Source of the DNA: Symbiodinium natans
Lineage: Eukaryota; Sar; Dinophyceae; Suessiales; Symbiodiniaceae
Length of the DNA stretch: 64,000 nucleotides
Assembly (NCBI GenBank): GCA_905221605.1
Contig: CAJNDS010002151.1
Span: 250,001-314,000, forward strand
Direction: 5' to 3'
Shown here: one piece after another, positions 10,286 through 23,280 of the stretch
Layout of the letters: each line of letters begins with the position of its first letter
How positions within the stretch are numbered: the first letter of the stretch is position 1
Notes under the pieces: model-generated
Databases searched by the model: none
Told to the model about the DNA's origin: nothing
What the model saw: the letters and a program-made list of their open reading frames with translations, nothing else
Translations under genes and position numbers: made by a program

Positions 10286-10899
10286 GCTGAAGTGTATAGG
10301 TTAGGGTTTGGGGTTTAGGGTAAGTTTAGGGCAAGGGGGTTTAGGGCTTAGGGTATAGGCTTAGTGCAAATGGGGTTTAGGGTTAAGGGTTAGTGTGTAG
10401 GATTTGAGGAAACCTTTCACATCATGAAATCTCGCAGGGGTGCCCCGAACAACCAGGTATTCGCGATGGAAACACCATACGTCGACTCGGTTCCGTAGCC
10501 TTCGCAGGATTTATGGGGGGTGCAGGGTTGTTGTAGCGTTTAGGGTTTCATCTGCCTCACATATGGCTTCCATAAGGCATGTAAGCAGGAGTTCGACCCC
10601 CGGAGACGCACCCAGAGAGCCCAATACCCCTTAATTACGGAATGCTCCTTAAATCATATTTAGGATCCCTTTATGATTTGAGGTCTGTTCCTTAGCATCA
10701 GAAGGTGGTTTAGGGGTTTTGGGGTTTTGGGTTTAATTAGGGTTTGAGATGTTGGGTTTAGGGCTTTAGGGTACGGACCGAGCCGTGGGCGTTCACCGTC
10801 GCAGTGCCATCTGTCCATGTCTGTGCCGGCCTCTGCGTCTCAAACTCCCCTATACACCCCAAACTCCAAACCCCGTAGTCCCTGTAAAGCCCTTACAGC

Positions 10900-11010
10900 A
10901 AAAAGCACCCTAGCAGCAAAGGAATCCTACGTCAAGTGCCGTGACGGTGCCTTCCACAAGGGCTTCGATGGACTGTTTGTGCTGGGCCGCTCCGACTGGG
11001 AAGAACGTTG
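10900..11010 (+). CDS. Candidate exon, soluble protein segment
   Basis: Open frame reading AAKESYVKCRDGAFHKGFDG then LFVLGRSDWEER and a TGA. Amino-acid composition (Trp, Tyr, Cys, Asp spread evenly) and higher GC mark it as coding against repeat-rich flanks. The following bases (11030-11150) begin a member of a short inverted-repeat element family seen also at 24860 and 33860, so the TGA may lie in intron. No family recognised. Confidence 0.4.
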
Positions 11011-11446
11011 AGGGTTTCTTGCTGTGCCTAGAGTACTGTATGTAATATTATAAGGGGCCTTAGTAAGTAGAATAAGGTTGTTGGGGGATATTTATCGTAG
11101 CCTGAAATAGCGACCATAAGGGAATAACATAGTATTTTTTCCGACGCCTATATGACCCTTCACCGCCCTTCACAAGGGGGCCCGGACGGCATCTTGAAGG
11201 TACATGTCCTTTACCCCACGGGTCCATGTGCCTTTTAAAGTATAGAACTGTGCCTTAGCGAGGTTCCTATCCCTAAACCCTAAACCCTAAACCCTAAACC
11301 CTAAACCCTAAACCCTAAACCCACTACACAGTCGCTTTCGGGTTGGGTAGAACTATGCTAGGTAGCCACAGAAGCCACAGAGGTCCCACGCCCCACGCAA
11401 AGTCTAAGCCCTTAGCCTCCGACACTCCCAAAACCTGAGCCCCTAA

Positions 11447-11532
11447 TCCCTTCCCCCTAATACTAAAACCCCCCCCCCCCCCCCCCAATAATATTTAAAA
11501 TTAGGGGGGGTTTTAGTATTAGGGGGAAGGGA
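11447..11532. repeat. Perfect foldback with poly-C spacer
   Basis: TCCCTTCCCCCTAATACTAA plus AACCCCCC on the left is exactly complementary to GGGGGGTTTTAGTATTAGGG plus GGAAGGGA on the right, about 28 bp arms, with a short AT-rich loop AATAATATTTAAAATT. Could form a stable hairpin. Confidence 0.9.
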
Positions 11533-12907
11533 CTAACGCCTAGAGTCCCAACAAAATCAGCCTCAGCTCCGAAGTCCCTCACGGAAAGAACCTCCAAACT
11601 CCCAAGCTTCAACGCTAAACCCTAAACCCTAAACTCCCTAAACCCTAAACCCTAAACCCCCTAAACTCCCTAAACCCTAAACCCTAAACCCTAAACCCGA
11701 GTTCGAGCCTAGGCCTGGCAGTGGCAGTGCAAGCAAGTGCGCTCTTCCTGCCACCCGGGCAGCTGCTAACGACCTAGGGTTTAGGGCTTAGGGTATAGGG
11801 TTTTAGGTTTTAGGGTTTGGGGTTTAGGTTTTAAGGTTTAGGGTTTTAAGGTTTAGGGTTTTTGGGCTTAGGGTTTAGGGAGGAAGGGTTGAGGGTTTTA
11901 GGGCTTATAAGGTTCAACAGTCCCCAGTCGGGATTATAGTCGTCTAGTGTAGACGACCCCCCCAAGTTTAGGGCTCATCTGGTCCCCAAGCTCTGCAGCT
12001 GACCCTGAACCTGTCCGTAGGCGTGCTCTCCGTAGCTCTAAACCCTAAACCCTAAACCCTAAACCCTAAACCCTAGAACCCTAGAACCCTAGAACCGTAA
12101 AACCCTGAACCCGGAAGGGCCCTTTGCCCTAAACCCTTTTCGGGCTTCCATCTCATGCCCAAGAGACCTGGACGTCTTGGGTTAAGCACAATCATGGGTT
12201 TCCCTACTACCCCCCTCAGTACCAATCCCCCTAAGTTCTCTTCTAGATTCCCCCCTAAAAAAACTGACCTCAATTCGGCTTAATTCTCCCTAACTAGCGT
12301 TAAGTATGGGGGGAACCTAGGGGGGTAGCCCTGAACACTAAACTTCACTGAACCCTAAACCCCGTGGGGGGGGGGGGCCCCCCACCCTAAACCCTAAACC
12401 CTAAAACCTAAACCCTAAACCGTGAAACCCCATGAGTTAAGCACCGTACTGAGATTGTTTGATCTCGGAGCACAGCCTTGGTGAACAAGCTCGCTGCGGG
12501 GTTGAGGGTTTAGGGTTTAGGGTTTAGGGTTTAGGGCAAGTTTAGGGTTTAGGGTTTAGGGTTTAGGGTTTAGGGTTTAGGGGACCATGGAAGATTGTTA
12601 TTTCCCACAGGGTTCTAGTCAAGAGCAGTTGAGGGAAAAAGAACGGCCTCCCTAAACCCTTGAACCCCAAACCCTCAACCCTGCTTGTCTTTTGCATGGA
12701 GCACGCAGGCCCTCAGATCATGCAACAGAAGCCCTAAACCCTTCATATCCTCTGAACCCTCTGAACCCTCTAAACGCTCTAAACGCTCTAAACGCTAAAC
12801 CCTCGAAACCCACGAACCCTAAACCCTAAACCCTAAACCCTACACCCTAAACCCTAAACCCTAAACCCTACACCCTAAACCCTAAACCCTAAACCCTAAA
12901 CCGAACC

Positions 12908-12998
12908 CCAATTCCAGGTTCCCCATCACTGCCTGGCATCTGCAGCTGAGCGGCCTGGAACGTGTGTCTTTTGCCGCGCCTTGGCAAAGCATTCGGGG
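12908..12998 (+). CDS. Candidate exon
   Basis: Between a CCCTAAA array (left) and a GTTTAGGG array (right) lies an open frame reading FPITAWHLQLSGLERVSFAA then PWQSIR. The layout array-CAG|exon|GTTTAGGG is the same as that of proven exons in the P450 gene. No family recognised. Confidence 0.4.
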
Positions 12999-13819
12999 GT
13001 TTGGGGTTTAGGGTTTAGGGTTAGGGTTCAGCTTCTCAAGTCAAAGCATTCCCCCGCCTATAGAATCCCATACACCATTAAGAAACTACAAAGGTTGTCC
13101 TCTTCTTTTTTCCACGACAGAACACATAGTCGCAACACATCACGAACCCCACACCCCGAAGCCTTGAACCCTAAACCCTACGCCCCGAACTGCAAGCCTT
13201 AAACCCTAGGCCCTGAGCCCTTATCCCTGTGACCGATTGTTCCGAATCTGAAAATCACAGGGAGCCCGAGGCCCAGCGTTCTAAATCTGAAAACGCCGGG
13301 GCCCATTGTTCAACATCCGAAATACACCGGTCCACTGGTGCGGATTGTTCAACATCTGGAAGCAACGGGGGTCAATTGTTCAAAATCCGAGTAACATTCT
13401 AAATGCTATCAGGAAAGAGAGGGTTTAGGGTCTTGGGTTTAGAGTTTAGGGTTCGGAGTTTCGGGTTCGGGGTTTAGGGTTTACGGTTTGGGGTTCGGGT
13501 TCATAAGTTTCAAACAAGATTTGTGGTTCGTGTATTCTTGGACCCTAGAGCAGTCTGAAGGCAAGTCCTTGGTGGTTTGGGGTTTAGGGTTTAGGGCTTA
13601 GGGTTTAAGGGTTCCGGCAGGTTGTGATCTCTGTTTGAGATTTCGGTATTTACATTGCTGCTATTTGCTTAAGAACACCCCCCGCCCCCCCGCCCCGCAA
13701 CAAAAAAACAAAAAAAATGCGCAAAACATAATCAGGGCAATGGAAAGATTTTCCTTAAAACCCTAAACCTAAATCCTAAACCCTAGACCCTAAACCCTAA
13801 ACCCTAAACCCTAAACCGA

Positions 13820-13895
13820 TCCAGCCGGAGGTCAAAGTGTGGGCCTTGTCGACGCTGATTGGGCACGGCTTGCCACTGCTGCCCTCCCAGCAAAG
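13820..13895 (+). CDS. Candidate exon, partly hydrophobic
   Basis: Frame reading QPEVKVWALSTLIGHGLPLL then PSQ between a CCCTAAA array ending at 13818 and a TTTAGGG array from 13925. Could contribute part of a membrane segment. No family recognised. Confidence 0.35.
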
Positions 13896-15149
13896 TATTG
13901 TTGATAAAACCCAAATGAACCCAGGGTTTAGGGTTTAGGGTTTAGGGTTTAGGGTTTAGGGTTTAACCCATTCCGACTCGCGGGCCCCAGAAACTTCGGA
14001 AGTTTCTGTTTGGATAAACCCGAAACCCGAAACCCCAACTTCAAAACAAGAGCTATCAGTTCTCGGGATCCCCAGAAATCTTCGGGCGCTCGGGTAGGGC
14101 ATCTTCAGGCGGAGTGGCTGTTTTAGTGGACACATGGTTTGCGGTTGTGGGCTGAGGGCTTGCGATTCAGGAGTGGTTTGTAACTTTAGTCTCCGCAGAA
14201 TAGGCCGTCCTGCAGGACGCTTAGTTTCTTGATCTGGGCATTTCTCGAAAGAATTATCCCTTTTCGGTACCGCTTCAGAACCCCACAAGATCTTTTTTCA
14301 TTCCTTATGAGGGCAAGATAGGGATTATGTTTTGTATTATTTTTTTTTTTTTTTTTTTTTGGGGGGGGGGGTTCTTAAGCAAATAGTAGGTAATGCAGCG
14401 AGCACCAAAGGGGCAAGGACTAATTTCAGAGATGTTCCTGAAGATCCTGGGCATTTCGCTTGTGAGCCTGGGCCTAAGCCTAGCGACTGGCACGAGGTTC
14501 ATAGATAGTTTTTGAAACTGTGTTCACATCTTATTCAGGAGTGCTTATACCATCTAGAACTACTCGGTTTTTTTCAACTCCCTAAGACCCTAAGACGCCC
14601 TAACCCCTTAGGACAGGAGGGAGGGAACCCTGACCTCAGGCACCCCAGAGAGACCGACATTCTTGCATCTACAGATATGCACACATATTGACTACATTAC
14701 ATTACATTTCATTTTGCATGAAAATCATCTTACATTACATTGCATTACATTGCACTACATTACATTTTACCTTATATTACATTCCACTACATTCCATTAC
14801 CCTAAACCTTAAGCCCTAAACCCTAAACCCTAAACTAGGCCCTAAACCCGAAACCCGAAACCCTAAACCCTAAACCCTAAACCCTAAACCGTCGGAGGGG
14901 GATGGAGATGCTTAGGGCGAGGCCGAGAACCCCGCGAGCCCGACAGCACGCAAGGCAACCGTTGTTTGTAATCTTTGCTTAAGCTCTCTACCCTCTCAAC
15001 CCTGAACCCTCTAAGGGGGTTTAGGGTTTAGGGTTTAGGGCTTAGGGCTTAGGGTTTGGGGTTTAGGGTTCAGGGTTTAGGGTTTAGGGTTTAGGGTTTA
15101 GGGTTTAGGGTTTAGGGCGAGTCCTAAGACCTTGAACCCTAAACAAAGC

Positions 15150-15241
15150 CTCAAGCAAACCGAGGCTGCTGGAGATCCAGCTCCGGCTCCTTGTCTTCCA
15201 CACCTGCGGCGGCGCAAAAGGCGAGACGTGGGCTGGGCTTG
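15150..15241 (+). CDS. Candidate exon
   Basis: Frame reading KPRLLEIQLRLLVFHTCGGA then KGETWAGLG, running directly into a GTTTAGGG array that would provide the 5' splice site. No family recognised. Confidence 0.35.
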
Positions 15242-15689
15242 GGGGTTTAGGGTTTAGGGTTTAGGGTTTAGGGTTTAGGGTTTAGGGTTTAGGGTTTAGG
15301 GTTTAGGGTTTAGGGTTTAGGGCAATGCTGTGTGTGTGCGTGTGTGCCTGTGCTTGGAGGGGTAGCCCCGGCAGTGTAGCCCCTGGGAGATTCTGTAAGT
15401 CGCCTTGTTGTTATATAAGTGGACCAAGTTTAAGAAAATCATTTTTGTCAGAGGGCAGCCCTAAACTGTTTTGGTTTGTTTTTCAGGGCTGGGCCCCTTG
15501 GTCGTGAGCTAGTGAATGTGTTTGGCGGTGAGATGACCCTGAACACCTTACACTACCCTAAGCTACCCCAAGCCACCCTGCGCCACTGAAAATAGCCTGG
15601 CCCCTTCTTCAACTTCCCTATAACCTGACCCCCCCCCCCCCCCCCCCCCCCCCCCGGAAACCAAAAACCTAGAAACCCTAAACTCCAAA

Positions 15690-15986
15690 CTCCAAACCCT
15701 AAACCCTAAACCCTAAACCCTAAACCCTAAACCCTAAACCCTAAACCCTGAACCCTGAACCCTGAACCCTGAACCCTGAACCCTGCAGGCACGGTGGTCG
15801 ATCCCCTGCCGGACCGATGTGACTCATGGGACCGATGGAGTCTGGGCTCAAAGGAATCTTTGATTCTTGGGTTTGGGGTCACCCTAAACCCTAAACCCTA
15901 AACCCTAAACCCTAAACCCTAAACCCTAAACCCTAAACCCGAAACCCTAAACCCTAAACCCTAAACCCTAAACCCTAAACCCTAAC
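15690..15986. repeat. Two CCCTAAA arrays, one with a CCCTGAA tail
   Basis: 15697-15749 is CCCTAAA, turning to CCCTGAA from about 15750 to 15784; a second array at 15883-15985 has one CCCGAAA unit. Between them is a 95 bp unique piece reading in one frame AGTVVDPLPDRCDSWDRWSL, a possible small exon. Confidence 0.9.
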
Positions 15987-16725
15987 ACTGCGTTTGAGTT
16001 TTGGGTTCAGGGCAAACCCCGTGGCAGGCCGTTCTGTAAGTTGTTGTGGGCTGGTGTTACGAGGGTTCTTAAGCGCCGTTCTGAGGCCTCACGAAAGTTT
16101 TTTTAAAGGTTATAAGGATTTAGAGTTTAGGATATAGGGTTTAGGGTTTAGGGCTTAAGTTGTCAGAGGTTTCGGGTTTGTGTGCTGAATAGGGCTCACT
16201 CACTCCCGTCTCAGGCTTATTGTGCCAAAAAGGCTATGGGGCTCTCAGCGAATTGACGGCAACAGCGTGGAGATGCATGTCTCCCCCGAAGGGTCCAGGT
16301 ATATACCTCAATGGGGAATACTTGGTGCTTTAAAGTACATCCTATTTAGGGACTTGTGGGCCCTATTATATGATAATGAGGTACATGAAACCCTCAACCC
16401 TAAACCCTAAACCCCAAACCTTAAACCCTAAACCCTAAACCCTAAACCCTAAACCCTAAACCCTAAACCCTAAACCCTAAACCCTAAACCCTAAACCCTA
16501 AACCCAAACCCTAAACCCTAACCCTAATAATGAGGTACATGGACCCTTAGGGTTCATGGATCATCGTTGTCTGCTCTCGGCACACGTGCCGTAACTTGTG
16601 AGGCGCCTTAGTTGCGGCTCCCCTCACAGCAGTCCTAAGCATCCATGTACCTATATAGTGTATACTTGGGCTTAAACCGGGTTGCTATATAGTAGCTTTA
16701 GGGTTCAAGCATACCCTAAGCCATA

Positions 16726-16843
16726 AACCCTAAACCCTAAACCCTAAACCCTAAACCCTAAACCCTAAACCCTAAACCCTAAACCCTAAACCCTAAACCC
16801 TAAACCCTAAACCCTAAACCCTAAACCCTAAACCCTAAACCCG
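16726..16843. repeat. CCCTAAA array, about 16 units
   Basis: Uninterrupted; directly precedes a candidate exon at 16850. Confidence 0.97.
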
Positions 16844-16849
16844 AGCAGG

Positions 16850-16945
16850 CTGATTGTAGCCTTCTTGCGGCCGCTTTCGGCAGTGGTGGCGTTGACTTGT
16901 GTCTCGGCCTGAACTTCACAAGCACCTACCTCGGCCCCCGAGAGT
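16850..16945 (+). CDS. Candidate exon
   Basis: Frame reading ADCSLLAAAFGSGGVDLCLG then LNFTSTYLGP, directly after a 17-unit CCCTAAA array. Composition is protein-like; no family recognised. Confidence 0.3.
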
Positions 16946-17399
16946 TGCATTGAGCGTACTGGTTCTTAGCACTTCAAGGGTATGCAAGTAAATAAATAAA
17001 TAGAGAATAAATAAATAGATGAAAGAATATACATTTTCACATATTTTTCTTAGCAGACTTTAGGGTTTAGGGTTTAGGGTTTAGGGCGGGGGGGTTGGGG
17101 GGTTGGCGGGGGCTGGGGGTGGGGTTGCTACCAAGAATACATACTCATCACCACCTCAGCAGATTCGCAAGTCAGCTTCCTTCCCGCTCAGGCTCTAGGC
17201 AGGGTTAACTGAGCAAGGAGGTGCAATCGCCCCACCGACATGTTACACGGCCGGAAAAGAACAACCGAACATGTTATGCAATTGTGCAGAACCCTAAACC
17301 CTAAACTCATAAGAACACATGAGGTAAAACAATGATCAGGCTCGTCTTTGGATTAGCGGAAAAATCTAGAATTCCAAAGCGTTCCATGGAAAACTGAAG

Positions 17400-17860
17400 G
17401 AAACCTGAGAAAGCTAGGCAAAGCTAGGAGAAGCTAAGTTAAGCTAAGATAAGCTACGAATTTCCTGGGGTGAAGTATGCCTTTGAAGGGCCTGTACAGA
17501 AGATGTCAACAGGAAACTACAGCTTGCCTTTTCCATCAAAGTTAATCTGAAGTTGCAGCTGTCAGCGCCTGAGGTTTGGGTGTTACTTTAGGTATCGGCC
17601 TTAAAACCTACGCATTCATACAATACTGATTTCTGGCAATCAGAAGTGGACTTTGGTTTTTTTGCTAGCCATCGAGGTGCTACGACATTCCTGCCTTCAG
17701 ACCCCGGCTCGCTAACTCTTTCCTGGAATCGGGCCCCGATCTGCTACGAAAGGCTAGAGAAGGCTAGGCAAGGCTAGCAAAAGCTAGCAAAAGCTAGCAA
17801 AAGCTGGAAAAAGCTAGAAAAAAGTAGAGAAAGCTAGAAAAAGCTAGAAAAAGCTAAGTT
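17400..17860. repeat. AAGCTAGRA-type minisatellite in two blocks
   Basis: About 10 bp units AAGCTAGGAG, AAGCTAAGAT at 17403-17456 and AAGCTAGAAA, AAGCTAGCAA at 17748-17852, separated by 290 bp of unique sequence. The intervening stretch shows no convincing coding frame. Confidence 0.85.
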
Positions 17861-17899
17861 TTTCCCGGTTTTCGGGCAAGCCCCCGGGGCCCCCAGCTA

Positions 17900-18950
17900 A
17901 TCGTAAACAACTCTCGCCAATGTTTCCAAGAGCTTTGGCGACAATAGATTTCCAAATCCCTCATCCCTACAGTCTACGCCCGACAACCCTTCAGCTTTCC
18001 AAATCAAAAGGTTTGAGAAATGGATTCCAGCAGAATATCACAGAAAATCAGGGTTTCAGCGAAGGAACTATCTAGCTCCCTTACTCGTGTTCCGAAGACC
18101 AAAGAGGCACCTCATCAATGTTTTACCTCATGCGCCTCTTAGATAAACCCTAGGATATTGCACGAATGTGTATTCAACAGTAGCATGCTGCCCGTATAAG
18201 CCGTTATGCTAGCCCCAGGCTGCCCCAAATCCAAGCTCGCTGTAGCGAAAAGGTGCGACTGTGGGGCCCTGCTATCGCCGTTGTGGTTACCGAGGCAAGG
18301 GGGTGGGCCGAATTAATGTATAAGTATACTCTAATACGAGTAGCTCCCCAAAACCCTATTCTAATTCTTGAGGCCCCTAGATCAGCATTCCCCCTCCACT
18401 GTGATGCATCACCTCTCCCTCGCTGACTCTGAGAGGTTGCACTGCTTTCACTCTAACACCCGCACCCAAAGCTATGGGTTTTCGGGGTGTCCGCTTGAGG
18501 ACTTCTGTTTGAGGTGCACCTGGCGTCCCTTTTTGGCTTCGGCCCTCTCATGGAGAGCCCTTTTGTACATTGGCAATGAATCAGCCATAGCCCTAAACAT
18601 TCATGGTGGTGGTGGCGATGCTTCGTGATTGTGCTTGCAGATGTGGTTAGGTGGTTGACGACGGTGGTGATGAAGGTGGTGACAACGTTTTTCGATTGTG
18701 GTGAATCGCTAGCCTTGGCAAGAGTACCCTGCATCCACAAATAGCTTTAGCAATATGATAGCAACAAGACGAAACGAGCAGTTAAGAGGTTGTTCACCAA
18801 CCAACGCTAGCATATAAAGACACACCTACATGCAGATGGTTGAGATATTGCCTATGTCATGAAGAGAGCAGACACCGCAGACATATGGGTAGTTCTCTAA
18901 ATTAGGGCCCCTCTTTTGAGATCTTTTGAGTCCTATAGGGACCCTAAGTT
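17900..18950. other. Stretch with no supported gene
   Basis: About 1 kb of mostly unique, non-telomeric sequence. An open frame at 18368-18628 and one at 18453-18740 on the other strand lack family features; neither has convincing exon borders. CAT/ATG-type GGTGGTGGTGG repeats lie near 18605-18680. Confidence 0.5.
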
Positions 18951-19542
18951 GGAGAACTGCCCATACAATACAACAGTAGATAACAAGAACAGTAAGACTG
19001 AATGCTGCCAGCGAACACCCTGTGTCTTAGGGTAGGTACATGGTCCCTTAGTATGGGCCCTAAAGAAAGGAGACCAATTATTCATCCTCTCTATACCAGA
19101 TACAAACCAAGGGCCCATACTGCAGAACCCTTTGAAGGAGGTAAGGGACCATATTTCAGGGCCCAGAAAACTACCCTTAGAGAAACCCTAAACCCTTAAA
19201 AGCCCCCGAAGCCCTCAGCTACACTTCAGAACCCTTTAAAGGAGGTATTAAGGGCCCACAGAACCCTTCACCCTGCGGCCCAGGTGAACTTTGAAAACCC
19301 TAAACTCTAAAACCCTAAAACCCTAAACAGGACTGTTCACTTTAAGTGTCGGCCAGGGGAACTAGGCGCCATCACCCTAAACCCTATATAAACCCTAAAC
19401 CCCTAAACTTGGCCCTAAACCCCTAAATCCCTAAACCCCATATAAACCCTAAACACCTAAACCCCTAAACCCCTAAACCCCTAAACCCCTAAACCCCTAA
19501 ACCCCTAAACCCCTAAACCCCTAAACCCAAAACCCTAGTCAC

Positions 19543-19613
19543 CCCAGGTGAACTTTCGACTGAGCCGGAGCCATCAGACACCGAGTCTGCGGAGAGTTCC
19601 GAAGACAGCCAGT
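19543..19613 (+). CDS. Candidate terminal exon, acidic
   Basis: After CAG at 19545-19547 one frame reads GELSTEPEPSDTESAESSED then SQ and TAG, a typical acidic, serine-rich C-terminus. An alternative frame stays open through 19787 but runs into a microsatellite. The exon start CCCAGGTGAACTTT is a copy of 19279-19292, so the intervening repeat block looks like an insertion into this sequence that is removed as intron. Confidence 0.35.
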
Positions 19614-19679
19614 AGCGCGGGGTATCCCGCGCACGTTCGTCTCACAGCGCCGCGAGGAACGACGGAAAAAAGAGAGAGA

Positions 19680-19900
19680 GCGAGAGAGATATGTATATGT
19701 ATATATATATATATATCTAGTATGTGTATACATATATATATATATCTTCATAACAATAATACAATATATAGAAACAATAATATATAACAGTATCTAGAAT
19801 GCTAGCAAGAATTACAACAATAGTAGTAATAACAATAATCACCATCATCATAATCATCACAGCAATAATAATACTAATACTATTAATAATATTAGTAAAG
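19680..19900. repeat. AT-rich compound microsatellite
   Basis: GAGAGCGAGAGA, then (TA)n near 19700 and 19735, then ATA/ATC trinucleotides to about 19895. Similar compound tracts are at 52495-52550 (TA) and 60660-60782 (TTA, ATT, TA). Confidence 0.9.
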
Positions 19901-20448
19901 TTCGTGATCTCCGCCTCACCTCTTTGGATCGACGACCACTCCATTACCGCACGGACAAGTGCTTCGGGTGTCTATGAACGGTAAATGCCCCTAAACCCCC
20001 CTCAACCCTAAGCCTAAGCCCTAAACTCTAAACCCTAAACCCTAAACCCTAAACCCTAAACCCTAAACCCTAAACCCTAAACCCTAAACCTAAACAGCTG
20101 ATGCCCCAGGCCTCCTCTCCCCTTGGAAGCCCGGCCCATGTAACCCTATCAGCCCGAATCGCAGCTCTTTTCCTGTGAAAGTCGGATATCATCACTCTTC
20201 TTATGTTTCTTCTTCTTCTCGATGTTTTGTCATGTCGAGCATGCCTGTGACTCCCAAGCCCTTCAAAATGGTAGGCTATAGACCCTACATGTAGGGCATT
20301 ACCCCCCCCCCCCCTTTCCCCCCGGCCGAAAATCCTAAAATTTTGTTCAGCCCCGGGGAACCCGCCTAAACCATAAACCCTAACTGAACCCTCAGCCCTC
20401 CATAAACCCCCAAACCCCCAAACCCCTAAACCCTAAACCCTAAACCCT

Positions 20449-20551
20449 AGATGGCGCCCGAGAAAAAGGCCCGAGACCGGAAGCTCGAGTTCGAGCTGCA
20501 GCTGGGCGCTGACCTCGCGCGCCTGGCGAAGCCTGGGGGCCTAGACGCAGG
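20449..20551 (+). CDS. Candidate first exon of an unidentified gene
   Basis: ATG opens a frame reading MAPEKKARDRKLEFELQLGA then DLARLAKPGGLDA and runs into GTTTAGGG, a usable 5' splice site. Codons are GC-rich and the peptide is a charged helix-like N-terminus. The upstream array CCCTAAACCCTAG could be 5' leader or intron. No following exon could be assigned with confidence. Confidence 0.4.
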
Positions 20552-22999
20552 GTTTAGGGTTTAGGGTTTAGGGTTTAGGGTTTAGGGCTTAGGGTTTAGG
20601 GTTTAGGGTTTAGGGTTTAGGGTGCAAAGTGCGAAGCCTGTTTTTTTTTTTTTACAAAAATATGGGTCTTCTTCTCAGGGTTTAAGGTTTAGGGCTTGGT
20701 CAGCCCTCTGAAAGTTCTATATTTGTCCGATACTTTTCTTTTAACTTATCCATGAAGTTGTCAGATCTTACGCGGGTTCTTTTCTTCTAGAATGAGTCTG
20801 GCCGCACTGGGCACGTCTTGCAGTAGTGTTAGTGTGTGTGTGTGTAAGAGAGTGAGTGAGCCATGAAACCTATAAACCCTACGAAAGCCTCTGAACCCTA
20901 TGCACCCTACAAGCCCTGTAAAACTCGATAAAACCGATAAGCCCGAAAGACCCCAAATCCCTAAACCCTATAAACCCCAAGCGCCCCAAAAGCCCTTGAA
21001 CAGCCTAAGATCCCTTGAACAAAAAAGCCCCAAAAAAAACCCTAAACCCCTTAACCCTAGCCCCAAACCCCTTCACCCTACGAAGCCCTGTAAACCCTAT
21101 AGACCATGCGAACCCTGCGAACCCCATAAACTCGAAAAAAGCTCGAAAACCCGAAGAAACCTAAACCCTAGACCCCTAAAACCCTTCACCCTAAAACCCT
21201 ATAAACCCTAAACCCTAAACCCTATAAACCCCAAAAACCCTAAAAACCCTAAAAACCCTAAAAACCCTAAAAACCCTAAAAACCCCAAAAACCCTAAAAA
21301 CCCTAAACCCTATAAAGCCTGAACCCTGAACCCCGGTTTCTTGGAGAGCCTTCCGGGATGGCCAGCTCTCTGAAATCTGGCCCCCTTTTTCTGGGGTTTA
21401 GGATTAGTTTAGGGTTTAGGGCTTAGGGCTTAGGGTTTAGGGTTTAGGGTTTCGGGTTTAGGGTTTAGGGTGTAAAGTTTTGGGCTTGGCGCCGCAGTAG
21501 AGTTTAAAGAGGCCTAGTCGTTTTTTTTTGAGATTTAGGCTTCGCATCGCGTTTTTGGGGCTTCTTGAGGGGGCAGAGGACTTGTCAATGGTGCGTCTGG
21601 GCTCCAGGCAATCCCTTCTAAGCATTACCCTACGGGTCCATGTACCTATGTAGGGTATACTTGGCCCCTTTAGCCCTTGAAAAGAGGCTCCTATATGGTA
21701 GCTTTAGGATTCAAGTATATGACTAGACGGGTACATGAGGACCCATAGGGCCAGGTGAACGGATCCCTCCTCTTGTCGAGAAAGCCTGCCGTTGTAGCAA
21801 CTTTGCTAGGCTTTGTGCCTGGATGCACACTCGGAAAACCCTAAACCCTCAACCCTAAACCCGCCTAAACCCGAAACCTTGTGCTAGTACGCATCATGGG
21901 CCACCCTCAACTCGTCACGCTGAGCTGCAAGCGGTGATTGAGGTCAGGGGGTGGACGTCGCGCCAGTGTGAAGAGAGCCACGGCCGGGCCGCTGGGAGGA
22001 TGGTTTTGGTAATGCCTTACTTAACCAAGAGTTGAACTTTAGACTTTTTGGGGTTTCTGTAATTTAGTAAGGATAGTCAAGTTTAATTGTCCCCCTTGGT
22101 TACCGGAGAAGTAAGACGCAGGTCTGTCGTGGGTTTGAGAGTTTGGGGCTTGCAGGTCTGTTTTCGCGTTTACCTGGCATAGCTGGCCATAGATTCGAAT
22201 ACTCCCCGGTTAAATCCTTCTTCCTTAAGCTGCAATAGAGATCCGATTTTGGACATAAGAAAGAATCCTGAGAGAAGCGATCGCATTTATGTAGTGCCTC
22301 GGTCCACACGAGAAGCTGTCATTTAGGTCGCGATTGCGCTATGCGTATTAGATTAGAGAGAGAGAGAGAGAGAGAGCAGCTTTGTGCATGTTCTAGCATT
22401 TCTTCTGAGGAAGACGAGGTGGAACCCCCGTACTCCGATGCTGTGTTTCTGATTACAGCTCCCCCAACTCCCAACTCCCTTCATTCTGTCCTTTCGCCAG
22501 CAGTATGCAGAAGACATTCCTCGCATGGCCTGTCGTGCACATCTTGAAGGTTTTCTGACGATCTCAATGCCCCCCCCCCCCCCCCCCGAAGTACAGAATA
22601 GTTTGGTACCATATGGACCCTTAAGGGTATTATGGCCCCTAAACCCTAAACCGCAAACCCTAAGCCCTAAACCCTAAACCTGGTAGTGGTGTCATGTGAC
22701 CTCCGGAGGTGCCCAGGCCAGCCGTGGATATTTGGTCCCAGATCTTAGCATGCAGGGTTTAGGGTTTAGGGTCCATGTACCTGAATAGGGACTACTTGTG
22801 CTTTAAATGACCTCCTATGTAGGGACTTTGGGGCACAAGTAAAGAATAATGAGGTAGCCTTGAATCTTCGGGCCTTTTAGAATCCTACTATAAATAGATA
22901 ACTTTTATCCTTTTGGGTTATGTAGAACCCTACTGTACATAAATAGGAAAACCCTCAACCCTAAACCCTGCACACCCTAATTTTATTTTAACCCTAAAC

Positions 23000-23280
23000 C
23001 CTAAACCCTAAACCCTAAACCCTAAACCCTAAACCCTAAACCCTAAACCCTAAACCCTAAACCCTAAACCCTAAACCGGCGGGGGGGGGGGGGCTAGGGT
23101 ATCCAGCATCTCAAGCACCTCACTTGGCTCCTAAGTTCCTTTGTCCTTGCCTCCTTGTCGGTCTTTATCTTTGGGGTTTAGGGTTTAGGGTTTAGGGTTT
23201 AGGGTTTAGGGTTTAGGGTTTAGGGTTTAGGGTTTAGGGTTTAGGGTTTAGGGTTTAGGGTTTAGGGTTTAGGGTTTCCA
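23000..23280. repeat. Pair of convergent telomere-like arrays
   Basis: CCCTAAA at 22990-23076 and TTTAGGG at 23175-23277, separated by about 100 bp containing a 13-G run, so the two strands could pair as a large inverted repeat. Confidence 0.95.

Noticed and set aside
10490-10506. Relict dinoflagellate spliced-leader sequence (CCGTAGCC)
   Set aside because: Only eight bases match and the following TTCGCAGG does not fit the leader; no other relict was seen.
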